The notes under the pieces were generated by a model. That model searched no databases and had not been told where the DNA came from. It worked only from the letters and a program-made list of their open reading frames with translations. Shown in pieces: positions 49,681 to 61,683 of a DNA stretch of 64,000 bases. Position numbers and translations under genes: made by a program. Position 1 is the stretch's first letter, and every line of letters begins with the position of its first letter. Origin of the DNA: Acinetobacter sp. C32I (lineage in GTDB: Bacteria; Pseudomonadota; Gammaproteobacteria; Pseudomonadales; Moraxellaceae); the NCBI RefSeq assembly GCF_023702715.1, contig NZ_CP098480.1, forward strand, positions 2,356,001-2,420,000. The letters are read 5' to 3'.

Positions 49681-49770
49681 TTATTCAGTACTTTTTTTTA
49701 TATGATGAGCAAAATGCTCGAAATCCGAACGACGTTTCACACCCAAAGAAGTCATGAATAGTGTATTCAT
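49681..49770 (-). CDS. Possible 29-residue leader peptide before the GGDEF-EAL gene
   Basis: An ATG at 49770 behind a good ribosome site (AAGGAAAG, four bases before) opens a frame MNTLFMTSLGVKRRSDFEHF... of 29 residues that stops 15 bases before the GGDEF-EAL start. The peptide is basic and histidine-rich, without a membrane segment. It could be a leader or a small protein made from the same transcript. Confidence 0.45.
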   Translation of the reverse strand: MNTLFMTSLGVKRRSDFEHFAHHIKKSTE

Positions 49771-50110
49771 AAACTTTCCTTAACAATAACATCATCTAGC
49801 ATAAGGTCAAGTCTTTTTCACTTTATAAATCAATAGAATAAAAGCACATAATCATTTCAAACCAATGAAAAATCTTGTTTTTTTATTTCATTTTTTTGAC
49901 CAAAAGACTCATTTATTTTTGCTAAATCATTTTAATTTTTAAGTCATTACAATGTGTTTATTTTTAGTCGTGCAGACACCCCAAAGCATGCAACACTTTT
50001 TTAGCTTGAATCCGAACTGCTCATCCTCAGCAATATGATTAAAACATAAACAATATAAGCTGATTTATTCATCTATATTGTTATAACTCTGTTATCGCAC
50101 CCCATAAAAA
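49771..50110. other. AT-rich gap without genes
   Basis: This stretch should hold the promoter for the GGDEF-EAL transcript on the minus strand. It has no open frame with a ribosome site and no hairpin I would defend before the terminators of the ilvC tail repeats. Confidence 0.4.
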
Positions 50111-50136
50111 AACCTTGTTTATCTTCGACAAGATTT
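50111..50136 (-). terminator. Terminator T4, behind the third ilvC tail copy
   Basis: AATCTTGT/ACAAGGTT arms with one wobble around nine bases, followed by a T-run on the minus strand. It is the outermost of four terminators in the ilvC tail array. Confidence 0.65.
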
Positions 50137-50158
50137 TTTGTTTAACTCAGAGTAAAAA

Positions 50159-50206
50159 TTAGTTCTTGTCTTTGTCTACGATTTTGTTTACTTGAATTCA
50201 AGGCAT
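50159..50206 (-). repeat. ilvC tail copy 3 (degenerate)
   Basis: On the minus strand it encodes MP*IQVNKIVDKDKN and stop. Compared with the true ilvC end, the tryptophan codon is now TGA, and there are Ala-to-Val and Glu-to-Asp changes; the rest is kept with silent changes. It is the most decayed copy and the farthest from ilvC. Confidence 0.85.
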
Positions 50207-50306
50207 GAGCAGGGAAATAGAAAAGCATGAGAAGCATCGCTTCGTAAGGCCCCTGCGCAAGAGTGAAGCTATGCTTCGCTAACGTACGTAACATTAGGAT
50301 TTTCCA
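50207..50306. repeat. REP-like palindromic unit, copy 2
   Basis: It starts gagcagggaaatagaaaagc and ends near ggattttccat. It shares its beginning and the inner hairpin gtgaagctatgcttcgctaac with the unit at 50561-50648 but has an altered middle. Complementary ends (agggaaa, cccctgc) make a larger fold. Confidence 0.6.
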
Positions 50307-50313
50307 TAAAAAA

Positions 50314-50333
50314 ACCCTTGAATAAACAAGGGT
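50314..50333 (-). terminator. Terminator T3
   Basis: ACCCTTG/CAAGGGT arms with a 6-base loop and seven T's on the minus strand, directly behind ilvC tail copy 2. Confidence 0.75.
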
Positions 50334-50354
50334 CTTTATTTGACTTAGAAAAAA

Positions 50355-50402
50355 TTAGTTCTTTTCTTTGTCTACGATTTTGTTTGCTTGAATCCAAGGT
50401 AC
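50355..50402 (-). repeat. ilvC tail copy 2
   Basis: On the minus strand it encodes [15 protein letters not shown] and stop, identical in protein to the true ilvC end except the first residue, while several codons differ silently (for example AAA for AAC/AAG choices and GTA for GTT). Confidence 0.9.
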
Positions 50403-50404
50403 GA

Positions 50405-50435
50405 AAAAAGATGAAAGCACTGCTTTCATCTTTTT
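50405..50435. repeat. Perfect palindrome with terminator shape
   Basis: Fourteen-base perfect arms (50405-50418 and 50422-50435) with a 3-base loop and A/T runs outside. It lies between ilvC tail copy 2 and terminator T2 in place of the REP-like unit found in the other intervals and could stop transcription both ways. Confidence 0.75.
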
Positions 50436-50461
50436 GAGGCACGTAAAGATAAACATAAAAA

Positions 50462-50482
50462 ACCCACTCAAATAGAGTGGGT
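50462..50482 (-). terminator. Terminator T2
   Basis: Perfect ACCCACTC/GAGTGGGT arms with a 5-base loop and a T-run on the minus strand, behind ilvC tail copy 1. Confidence 0.8.
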
Positions 50483-50512
50483 CTTCGCGTTCAAATCAAT
50501 TGATTCGAGAAA

Positions 50513-50560
50513 TTAGTTTTTCTCTTTATCAACAATCTTGTTCGCTTGAATCCAAGGCAT
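50513..50560 (-). repeat. ilvC tail copy 1
   Basis: On the minus strand it encodes [15 protein letters not shown] and stop, exactly the end of IlvC, but with silent differences (GTT GAT for GTA GAT, AAG ATT GTT for AAA ATC GTA). It has no start context and no upstream gene body. Confidence 0.92.
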
Positions 50561-50648
50561 GAGCAGGGAAATAGAAAAGCATCGCTTTTCCCCTGCGTAA
50601 GAGTGAAGCTATGCTTCGCTAACGCACGCAGCATCAGGATTACCCAAT
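50561..50648. repeat. REP-like palindromic unit, copy 1
   Basis: It begins gagcagggaaatagaaaagc directly at the edge of ilvC tail copy 1. It contains two nested hairpins (gcagggaaa...ttcccctgc and gaagctatgcttc). Its relative lies at 50207-50306. Confidence 0.65.
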
Positions 50649-50650
50649 AA

Positions 50651-50678
50651 AAAAGCCCCTGTACAAACAAGGGCTTTT
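50651..50678 (-). terminator. Terminator T1 of the ilvIHC operon
   Basis: Eleven-base arms with one mismatch and a 6-base loop, followed by six T's on the minus strand, 18 bases past the ilvC stop. Confidence 0.85.
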
Positions 50679-50695
50679 AAAGATTAAACTAAAAC

Positions 50696-51823
<1,128 letters not shown>

Positions 51824-51834
51824 TTTTTAAAAAC

Positions 51835-52326
51835 TTAAATTGTTAAAACTTTTTCGCCACGCGCGATGCCTGAAACACCAGAGCGTACAACTTCAAGAAT
51901 GGTATTTTCTGCGAGTGCATCAATAAAACCATCAATCTTTTCAGTGGTACCGGCAATCTGAATGGTATAGGTCGTCGGTGTCACATCAACGATTTGCGCA
52001 CGGAAGATATCCGCTGTACGTTTGATTTCCGCACGTGCAGCACCCAATGCTTTCACTTTGATGAGCATCAACTCACGTTCGATATGCGAACCTTCTGAGA
52101 GATCAACCACTTTTACCACTTCAACCAATTTGTTCAGTTGCTTGGTAATCTGCTCGATTTTATGATCATCGCCATAAGTCGTTAAGGTTAAACGCGATAG
52201 GGTTTCGTCTTCTGTTGGTGCAACATTCAGTGTTTCAATGTTGTAGCCACGTTGACTGAATAAGCCAACAAGACGAGAAAGCGCACCAGCTTCGTTTTCA
52301 ACGAGTACAGAAATAATATGTCTCAT
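51835..52326 (-). CDS. ilvH: Acetolactate synthase regulatory (small) subunit
   Basis: The 163-residue protein starts with the ACT domain ([35 protein letters not shown]) that binds valine, and the C-terminal half (RELMLIKVKALG, VDVTPTTYTIQIAGTTEKIDGF, VVRSGVSGIARGEK) is typical of IlvH. It activates the catalytic subunit and confers valine feedback inhibition. Its start overlaps the ilvI stop by one base (TAATG). Confidence 0.97.
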   Translation of the reverse strand: MRHIISVLVENEAGALSRLVGLFSQRGYNIETLNVAPTEDETLSRLTLTTYGDDHKIEQITKQLNKLVEVVKVVDLSEGSHIERELMLIKVKALGAARAEIKRTADIFRAQIVDVTPTTYTIQIAGTTEKIDGFIDALAENTILEVVRSGVSGIARGEKVLTI

Positions 52327-54050
52327 TATGTACGCTCTCCTTTACCTAACCACATATCCTTCATGGACTGGCCTGCAATCAACATTGGATAAACATGTTC
52401 TGTACGATCAACCATGACATTAATGAATACACATTTATCATTAATTGCCATCGCTTCAGCTAATTTAGAATCGAGCTCGTCAGCGTGGTTAATCTGAATA
52501 CCAACATGACCATACGCTTCCATTAACTTGGCAAAATCAGGTAATGAATCTACATAAGAACTTGAATGACGTCCTTCGTAGTTCATATCTTGCCACTGCT
52601 TCACCATGCCCAAGGCTTGGTTGTTTAAGCAGAGAATTTTTACATTCAAGCCATATTGCTTGCAGGTCGATAATTCTTGGATACACATCTGAATCGATGC
52701 TTCACCAGTAATACAAACCACTTGCTGGTCTGGGAATGCAAGCTTTGCAGCCATCGCATACGGCAAACCTACACCCATGGTGCCTAAGCCACCTGAGTTA
52801 ATCCACTGACGCGGACGTTTGTATTTATAGTAGTTTGCACCAAACATCTGATGCTGACCCACGTCAGAAGTAATGATGGCTTCACCATTGGTCGCACGAT
52901 CTAATGCCTCAACCACTTGCTGAGGTTTCATTACACCATTTTGACCTGCTTCATAACGTAAGCCGTGTACTTTGCGCCATTCATTGATCTGAGACCACCA
53001 TGCCGCAATTGCTTCAGGGTTTGGCTTAGATACATTCATTTGTTTGAGTTGCGCCAACATTTCTTGAAGTACAGGCTCTACAGCACCCACGATTGGGATG
53101 TGCGCCATAATGGTCTTCGAGATGGTTGCTGGATCAACATCAATATGAATGACTTTTGCATTGGTACAGAATTTTGCAGGGTTGTTGGTTACACGGTCAT
53201 CGAAACGTGCACCAATGGCCAAAATCACATCTGCATTATGCATCGCCATGTTGGCTTCATAAGTACCATGCATCCCCAACATGCCCACGAACTGTGGATC
53301 ATTACCAGGGAAAGCACCTAAGCCCATTAAAGTATTCGTAACTGGATAACCCAATAAATGTGCAAGCTCAGTCAATAAGCCAGACGCATTGCCTTGAACC
53401 ACACCACCACCGGTATAGATCATTGGGCGTTTAGCCGTAATCAACTCATCAATCGCTTTGCGAATTTGACCCGAGTGACCACGTGAAGGCGGCTGATATG
53501 AACGCATCTTCACTTTGTCAGGATATTCGTAGGCAAACTTTTCCGCAGGATTGGTCGCATCTTTCGGAATATCAACCACAACTGGACCCGGACGGCCAGA
53601 CGCAGCAATATAGAATGCTTTCTTAATAATTGCAGGAATTTCGCTAGCGTGACGCACTTGGAAACTATGTTTTACGATTGGACGAGAAATACCAACCATA
53701 TCTGTTTCTTGGAATGCATCTTCTCCAATCAGATGGCTTGCAACCTGACCAGACAGAATCACCATTGGGATTGAGTCCATGTAGGCTGTTGCGATTGGAG
53801 TGACGGTATTGGTTGCGCCCGGTCCAGAAGTGACCAGTACCACACCTGTCTTACCTGTTACGCGTGAGTATGCGTCTGCCATATGACCGGCAGCTTGCTC
53901 ATGACGAACGAGGTAATGGTTGATTTTGTCTTGTTGAAATAGCGCATCATAAATATGTAATACAGCGCCGCCTGGATACCCAAAAACATGCTCTACGCCT
54001 TCGTCCGCAAGCGCACGAACGAGCATTTCACCACCAGATAAAAGTTCCAA
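52326..54050 (-). CDS. ilvI: Acetolactate synthase catalytic (large) subunit
   Basis: The 574-residue thiamine-diphosphate enzyme begins [20 protein letters not shown], matching the usual start of IlvI, so the TTG at 54050 is the true start; an in-frame stop just upstream excludes a longer form and AGGGT stands eight bases before. Further marks are [15 protein letters not shown], the catalytic Glu in [16 protein letters not shown], and the ThDP motif [29 protein letters not shown] (GD is GE here, as in many IlvI/IlvB homologues). It condenses pyruvate to acetolactate for branched-chain amino acids. Confidence 0.97.
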   Translation of the reverse strand: MELLSGGEMLVRALADEGVEHVFGYPGGAVLHIYDALFQQDKINHYLVRHEQAAGHMADAYSRVTGKTGVVLVTSGPGATNTVTPIATAYMDSIPMVILSGQVASHLIGEDAFQETDMVGISRPIVKHSFQVRHASEIPAIIKKAFYIAASGRPGPVVVDIPKDATNPAEKFAYEYPDKVKMRSYQPPSRGHSGQIRKAIDELITAKRPMIYTGGGVVQGNASGLLTELAHLLGYPVTNTLMGLGAFPGNDPQFVGMLGMHGTYEANMAMHNADVILAIGARFDDRVTNNPAKFCTNAKVIHIDVDPATISKTIMAHIPIVGAVEPVLQEMLAQLKQMNVSKPNPEAIAAWWSQINEWRKVHGLRYEAGQNGVMKPQQVVEALDRATNGEAIITSDVGQHQMFGANYYKYKRPRQWINSGGLGTMGVGLPYAMAAKLAFPDQQVVCITGEASIQMCIQELSTCKQYGLNVKILCLNNQALGMVKQWQDMNYEGRHSSSYVDSLPDFAKLMEAYGHVGIQINHADELDSKLAEAMAINDKCVFINVMVDRTEHVYPMLIAGQSMKDMWLGKGERT

Positions 54051-54072
54051 CGTGATTCACCCTAGTATTTTG

Positions 54073-54099
54073 CACAATTTATGGGAGACATAAATTGTG
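54073..54099 (-). promoter_or_regulatory. Leader hairpin just before ilvI
   Basis: Perfect 10-bp arms (54073-54082 and 54090-54099) with a 7-base loop that reads GTCTCCC on the minus strand. The loop CCC can pair with the AGGG ribosome site of ilvI about 10 bases downstream, so it may limit ilvI translation. No branched-chain-rich leader peptide was found. Confidence 0.45.
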
Positions 54100-54559
54100 T
54101 TCATTCATTAACTTTTGCACTTCTTATAAGTGTGCGTATTCTACTCGTTTTTGCTGCAATAGGAAAAATTTTCTGAGACTCATCAGCCGTATAAACTTGA
54201 TGACATCTCGAATCAAAATGTGCTGGGATAAGCATATTTCAAAAAATCATTCTCTCGGCTAGAAAGAATGTCCATTGCAAGCCATGACATTTATTCGAAG
54301 GGTGATCAAATAAACACATATAAAACTTGAGAAAGCATTCTTGTTTCTTTCATAAGCAATGTCAAGAACAAAGAAAAGGATTTTAACGAATATTTTTTAG
54401 CTGTTGTTTTTTTAGACACATTTCACGGAATTATTTGGTCTTGTCAAAACGCCCATTTATCAAAAAACTATTTTCTTTTTAATGAAAAATAGGCATTGTA
54501 AATTGCTTATTTAAGTACTTTGATCGAATATAGACGGCATTCATTTGGGGAGATTAAAC
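54100..54559. other. Divergent promoter region between ilvI and the DUF4124 gene
   Basis: This AT-rich stretch holds no gene that I can support. Promoters for ilvIHC (minus) and for the DUF4124 protein (plus) must lie here; I cannot place them with confidence. Confidence 0.4.
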
Positions 54560-54907
54560 ATGAATTTATCTTATTTAAAAACAATACTTTACACAACATC
54601 AACCGCTGCAATACTACTGTGTTCCAGCCAGAACTATGCACAACAATATTACAAATGGGTTGATGCCAAAGGTTCAACCCATTACACCACCACGCCGCCG
54701 CCAAAAGGTGCCAAGCGTTTGGACAAAGTTTCAACGTATGGCAATAGCCCTCAAAGCAGCAACCCAACGACTCAGCAAGGCCATCGAGCGAATTCTGAAG
54801 CCACTCCGAATGTAACACAGCAAGCACCGCAGACAGCGCCATCCACGCCGACTAACACAGTGAAACCACAAAGCCAGCCATCTGCAGCAGCATCATCTGA
54901 TCGCTAA
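54560..54907 (+). CDS. Exported DUF4124-domain protein
   Basis: From ATG 54560 the protein has 115 residues; GGGGAG before this ATG is the ribosome site, so the in-frame TTG at 54545 is not used. A signal peptide (MNLSYLKTILYTTSTAAILLCSSQNYAQ) is followed by a DUF4124 motif (YYKWVDAKGSTHYTTTPPPKGAKRLDKVSTYG) and a low-complexity Gln/Pro/Ser/Thr tail. DUF4124 proteins are periplasmic and of unknown function. Confidence 0.88.
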   Translation: MNLSYLKTILYTTSTAAILLCSSQNYAQQYYKWVDAKGSTHYTTTPPPKGAKRLDKVSTYGNSPQSSNPTTQQGHRANSEATPNVTQQAPQTAPSTPTNTVKPQSQPSAAASSDR

Positions 54908-55020
54908 ACCCCTGCATAATCCTGCAAGGTCATCTTCAACACGGCGGCCTTGCAGATAAAATCCCGATCTAAAAACTGACATTTCCTACAATTTTGCGCT
55001 ATGCTGTGCAGCAATCTTAA

Positions 55021-57690
<2,670 letters not shown>

Positions 57691-57748
57691 TGTGCTGCTT
57701 AAATTCCCCCTCCTAAACAGGCGGCGGAATTTATCGAAACAAAACCTC

Positions 57749-57781
57749 ATCAAAGCCCGCTGTCATTCATCGGGCTTTGAT
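57749..57781 (+). terminator. Hairpin terminator after leuS
   Basis: Perfect 11-bp arms (57749-57759 and 57771-57781) with an 11-base loop, preceded by A's and followed by TCTAAAA. The T-run is short, so termination may be partial and lptE may still be read from leuS. Confidence 0.65.
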
Positions 57782-57848
57782 TCTAAAATGTGGTCAATTT
57801 ACCAAGATTAAATCTTCCATATTTGATGGAATATCATAAGGACAAAGC

Positions 57849-58358
57849 ATGCATTTAGCTCAACGTTTAGCTGCTATCGTTTTAACTTTAGGTCTAAGTG
57901 CAGGCTTGGTCGGCTGTGGCTTTCATTTAAAGGGAAGCAATCCTACAGCGGCACCCTTGGTCTACAACAAACTGACTTTAGTCCTGCCTGACAATACCGA
58001 TCAGCTTGAAAACCAACTCAGCATTTATCTTGGAGCAACTGGTGTACAACTCAGTAATGCCAATGATGCTTATGTCCTCCGTGTTTTGGATTACACCCCG
58101 CGTCGCCAATTACTGAATGGTAAGCTGACTGAAGTGTTGCTGCGTTTAACCGTGACTTTCCAGATCGAAGACCGTCAAGGTAAAAAGATCACTGAACCAC
58201 GTACCTTAACCGCTTCTCGTACCTATCAATACGACGTGGCAACGGTCAACACCGATAACCAACAAGAAGCGTATTTGAATCGTATTGTGATTGATGATGT
58301 GGCACAGCAAATTACGCGTCAAATCGCAGCCAATCGTTTACCGAAAGCACAGCCTTAG
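57849..58358 (+). CDS. lptE: LPS-assembly lipoprotein LptE
   Basis: The 169-residue protein has a lipoprotein signal with lipobox LVGC at 20-23, then GFHLKGSNP, typical for LptE (RlpB), which plugs the LptD barrel and helps insert lipopolysaccharide or lipooligosaccharide into the outer membrane. The region LEVLLRLTVTFQIEDRQGK and TASRTYQYD is family-like. It lies between leuS and holA. Confidence 0.93.
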   Translation: MHLAQRLAAIVLTLGLSAGLVGCGFHLKGSNPTAAPLVYNKLTLVLPDNTDQLENQLSIYLGATGVQLSNANDAYVLRVLDYTPRRQLLNGKLTEVLLRLTVTFQIEDRQGKKITEPRTLTASRTYQYDVATVNTDNQQEAYLNRIVIDDVAQQITRQIAANRLPKAQP

Positions 58359-58367
58359 TTTGTCATT

Positions 58368-59363
58368 ATGAAACTGGATTATGTTCAAGCCTTAAAACGG
58401 GTTCACGAGGCTCGCGGTGCATGGATCATGCATGGACAAGAGCCTCTACTTGAACAAAACTTGCTTGATGCATTCCGTAAAAGCTGGCAACAACAAGAAG
58501 TTGAGCGGCAGCGTTATGATATCAGTAGCGCCAATGACTGGAAAAATGTCTTTAACGCACTGAATAGTTTATCCCTGTTCTCGCAACAGCTTGCGATTGA
58601 AGTGCATGGCAATATCAAACCTGATGCCAATGGCTTAAAACTGCTGAAAAGCTATATTCAACATAATGAACATAATCTCTTGCTGATTGTTTTACCGAAG
58701 CAAGACAGCAGCAGTTTAAAGTCAGCTTTTTTCCAAGTGGTTGAAGCTAATGGTGTAGTGGTTCCGCTGACCGCGACCTATCCACAAGATCGACAACGCA
58801 TCTTAAGCATCGAAGCCGAAAAACTGGGGATTCAACTGAATCATGATGCATGGCAATGGTTGATGCAGCATCATGAACACAACTTATTGGCTGCTAAAAA
58901 CAGTTTAATGCGGGTTGCCGATACATTCCCCGATATTCAACAGATTCAGATTGAACAACTATATTCCTGCTTACAGGATCAATCACGTTATACGACGTAT
59001 GATTTAAGTGATGCCTTGCTTGCTGGAAACTTGGCGCAGTCGGTCAAGATTTATCAATACCTGATTGCTGCGGGCGAGCCTGATAGCCTGATCTTATGGA
59101 CCTTAAGCAAAGAAATGCGCTTATTGATGCAATTGTTTGAACAACCGCATAATGCGATTCAACTCGGGATCTGGAAAACCAAAGTATCACAATATCAACA
59201 AGCACTACGTCGTTTAAATCCGAGACAATTCCTAACTTGGTCTGATTTATTACTGCGCATTGATGCTTCGATCAAAGGCATGTCCAAAGAAAACCCTGAA
59301 CAGCTGATGCTACAAGCCTTAGCTGAACTGTGTGGTACCACCCTGTTTGCTCAACCTGCTTAA
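58368..59363 (+). CDS. holA: DNA polymerase III subunit delta
   Basis: The 331-residue protein matches HolA in length and features: AWIMHGQEPLLEQNLLDAFRKSW near the start, NALNSLSLFSQQLAIEVHG, and AWQWLMQHHEHNLLAAKNSLMRVADTFP. It is part of the clamp loader that places the beta clamp on DNA. It starts nine bases after lptE, so they are probably co-transcribed. Confidence 0.95.
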   Translation: MKLDYVQALKRVHEARGAWIMHGQEPLLEQNLLDAFRKSWQQQEVERQRYDISSANDWKNVFNALNSLSLFSQQLAIEVHGNIKPDANGLKLLKSYIQHNEHNLLLIVLPKQDSSSLKSAFFQVVEANGVVVPLTATYPQDRQRILSIEAEKLGIQLNHDAWQWLMQHHEHNLLAAKNSLMRVADTFPDIQQIQIEQLYSCLQDQSRYTTYDLSDALLAGNLAQSVKIYQYLIAAGEPDSLILWTLSKEMRLLMQLFEQPHNAIQLGIWKTKVSQYQQALRRLNPRQFLTWSDLLLRIDASIKGMSKENPEQLMLQALAELCGTTLFAQPA

Positions 59364-59387
59364 ACCACAGCGTACATAATAAAAATA

Positions 59388-60230
59388 ATGGATCAGCCGA
59401 TGTCATTCCATTTAAGCCTTGACCAAATCAAGCAGATCAAAAGTCTATTCCAACAAGCCGATAGTCTAATCATTAGCGCTGGTGCAGGCATGGGCGTTGA
59501 CTCGGGGTTGCCCGATTTCCGCGGTAATCAAGGCATGTGGCAAGCCTATCCCGAGCTGGGTAAACAACGTATCGATTTTACCGAAATTGCCAATCCTGCC
59601 GCATTTAAACGGCATCCACGTTTGGCTTGGGGGTTTTACGGGCATCGCTTGGCACTGTATCGTCAGACCACGCCCCATTCTGGTTTTCAACAACTCAAGC
59701 AACTGGCAAAAATATTAGAACTTCCTACCTTTGTATTTACCTCGAATGTTGACGGTCAATTTCAAAAAGCGGGATTTAATCCTGATCACATTTATGAATG
59801 TCATGGTTCAATTCACCACCTGCAATGTCTGGACGCGTGTACACAGACCATTTGGTCCGCAGATGAATTAAGGCCACAAATTGATCATCAAGACTGCCAA
59901 TGGCGAGGACAGTTACCACAATGCCCACACTGTGGCGGTTTGGCACGACCAAATATCTTAATGTTCAATGATATGGGTTGGATCAGCCATCAACATGATC
60001 AGCAGGCACAACGCTTAAAAGCTTTTCTAAAAGATCATCAGCGTCCTGTGGTGATCGAAATGGGTGCGGGTACAGCCATTCCAACCGTACGTTATTTTAG
60101 TGAGCAATTTGCGCCAGGTCTGATTCGAATTAACCTACGTGAATATACGCTCCCTGCATCAGGTGGCATCGCCCTTGCAACAACTGCCGAACAAGGAGTC
60201 CGCAGTATTTATCAGATTTTTATAGAATAA
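59388..60230 (+). CDS. Sirtuin-type NAD-dependent deacylase
   Basis: The 280-residue protein has the Sir2 core: SAGAGMGVDSGLPDFRG (30-46), TSNVDGQFQKAGF (118-130), the catalytic H139 in ECHGSIHH, and four zinc cysteines (147, 151, 179, 182). GTAIPTVRYF near 225 stands where the NAD-binding GTS motif is expected. It removes acyl groups from lysines using NAD. The sequence after the zinc site is more like bacterial class U or III proteins; I cannot say which acyl group. It lies downstream of holA on the same strand. Confidence 0.9.
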   Translation: MDQPMSFHLSLDQIKQIKSLFQQADSLIISAGAGMGVDSGLPDFRGNQGMWQAYPELGKQRIDFTEIANPAAFKRHPRLAWGFYGHRLALYRQTTPHSGFQQLKQLAKILELPTFVFTSNVDGQFQKAGFNPDHIYECHGSIHHLQCLDACTQTIWSADELRPQIDHQDCQWRGQLPQCPHCGGLARPNILMFNDMGWISHQHDQQAQRLKAFLKDHQRPVVIEMGAGTAIPTVRYFSEQFAPGLIRINLREYTLPASGGIALATTAEQGVRSIYQIFIE

Positions 60231-60338
60231 CTTACCAACAAAATAGCAAATAATTCTCATTCTAGATTAAAAATATTCACGCTTTATCCTTATTTCACTT
60301 TTATACTAAGTCCAGTTTTTCACTTTTGACCTGCTGCC

Positions 60339-61682
60339 ATGCCAAAAACAAATGCTAAAAAAATCCAGCCTCGCAAAATCATCATGATCGCTATCGGAGT
60401 GCTGATTATTGCAGCGCTCGGATGGATGTTCTTCAAGCCCAAAGCCCAAGCACCACAATATATTAGCGCTGAAGTCTCTCGCGGCGATATCGAAAATTCG
60501 GTATTGGCAACAGGGGTACTGGAAGCCACTAAAATGGTCAGTGTCGGTGCGCAGGTATCGGGTCAGGTGAAAAAAATGTATGTGCAATTAGGCGACCAAG
60601 TTAAACAAGGTCAGTTAATCGCACAAATTGATTCAATTCGCCAAGAAAACGAACTCAAAACAGCCGATGCCAGTATTAAAAATCAGCAAGCGCAGCTGGC
60701 AGTACAGCAAGCCAATTTAGCCAAAGTTGAAGCGGAATATAAACGCCAACAAGCCATGTACAGCCAAGATGCCACTTCGCGTGCTGAACTCGAAAGTGCG
60801 TTGGCAAACTTTAAAACAGCTCAGGCACAAATTGCGTCGATTAATGCACAGATCGAGCAATCTCGCCTGACCTTGGCAACTGCGAAAGAAGATTTAGGTT
60901 ATACCCGTATCGTGGCACCGATGGATGGCACCATTGTGGCGATTGTGACTGAAGAAGGTCAAACCGTAAACGCCAACCAGACTGCGCCAACGATTGTGAA
61001 ATTGGCCAAACTCGACACCATGACCATTAAAGCGCAGATTTCTGAAGCCGATGTCATGAAAGTTGAAAAAGGCCAAACCGTGTATTTCACCACTTTAGGC
61101 AATAGTGATAAAAAACATTACGCTAAATTGCGCCAAGTGGAACCTGCACCGAATTCAATTAATACAGAAACCACCAGTAGCAGCAGTTCATCAACGTCGA
61201 ATGCTGCGGTGTACTACAACGCTTTATTTGATGTGCCGAATGAAGACGGCAAACTTCGTATTGATATGACCGCGCAGGTTTATATTGTGTTGGCAGAAGC
61301 AAAGAATGCACTGACTGTGCCTGCGGCAGCTATCCAGACTCAACGTGGTAACCGTGCTAAAGGTAACCAAGCCAATGCTGCTTCATCAGCTGATCAAGCG
61401 AAAAAATCCGATACTGACAAGACTCAACGTCCAAAACGCCTAGAACTCAGTGACGAAGAAAAGGCCTTAGTTGCACAGGGCAAAGCCTCAACAGGTATGG
61501 TTCGTGTTCTACAAGCTGATGGTACGGCTCAACCACAACCTGTATTGATTGGCCTGAATAACCGAGTCACTGCACAAGTGCTGAAAGGTTTAAAACAAGG
61601 CGACCAAGTAGTGATTGCAGATGCCTCTGACAATTCGAATGAAGCAGCCAAACGTAGCAATCAACGTGCAATGAGAATGTAA
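60339..61682 (+). CDS. macA: MacA-type periplasmic adaptor protein
   Basis: The 447-residue protein has one membrane anchor (about 11-30, IIMIAIGVLIIAALGWMFF), half-lipoyl (GAQVSGQVKKMYVQLGDQVKQGQLIAQID), a coiled-coil hairpin (about 100-180), the second half-lipoyl (GYTRIVAPMDGTIVAIVTEEGQ) and a membrane-proximal domain. An insertion rich in Ser, Thr and Lys (about 330-370) is longer than in E. coli MacA. It works with MacB two bases downstream and an outer-membrane channel to export macrolides, peptides or lipidic substrates. Confidence 0.94.
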   Translation: MPKTNAKKIQPRKIIMIAIGVLIIAALGWMFFKPKAQAPQYISAEVSRGDIENSVLATGVLEATKMVSVGAQVSGQVKKMYVQLGDQVKQGQLIAQIDSIRQENELKTADASIKNQQAQLAVQQANLAKVEAEYKRQQAMYSQDATSRAELESALANFKTAQAQIASINAQIEQSRLTLATAKEDLGYTRIVAPMDGTIVAIVTEEGQTVNANQTAPTIVKLAKLDTMTIKAQISEADVMKVEKGQTVYFTTLGNSDKKHYAKLRQVEPAPNSINTETTSSSSSSTSNAAVYYNALFDVPNEDGKLRIDMTAQVYIVLAEAKNALTVPAAAIQTQRGNRAKGNQANAASSADQAKKSDTDKTQRPKRLELSDEEKALVAQGKASTGMVRVLQADGTAQPQPVLIGLNNRVTAQVLKGLKQGDQVVIADASDNSNEAAKRSNQRAMRM

Positions 61683-61683
61683 T

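Noticed and set aside
50159..50560. ilvC tail copies as small genes
   Set aside because: They have no ribosome sites and encode only the last residues of IlvC; copy 3 has an internal stop. They are better treated as repeats.
54922..54955. Inverted repeat ctgcaagg/ccttgcag after the DUF4124 gene
   Set aside because: Eight-base arms with an 18-base loop and no T-run; too weak to call a terminator.
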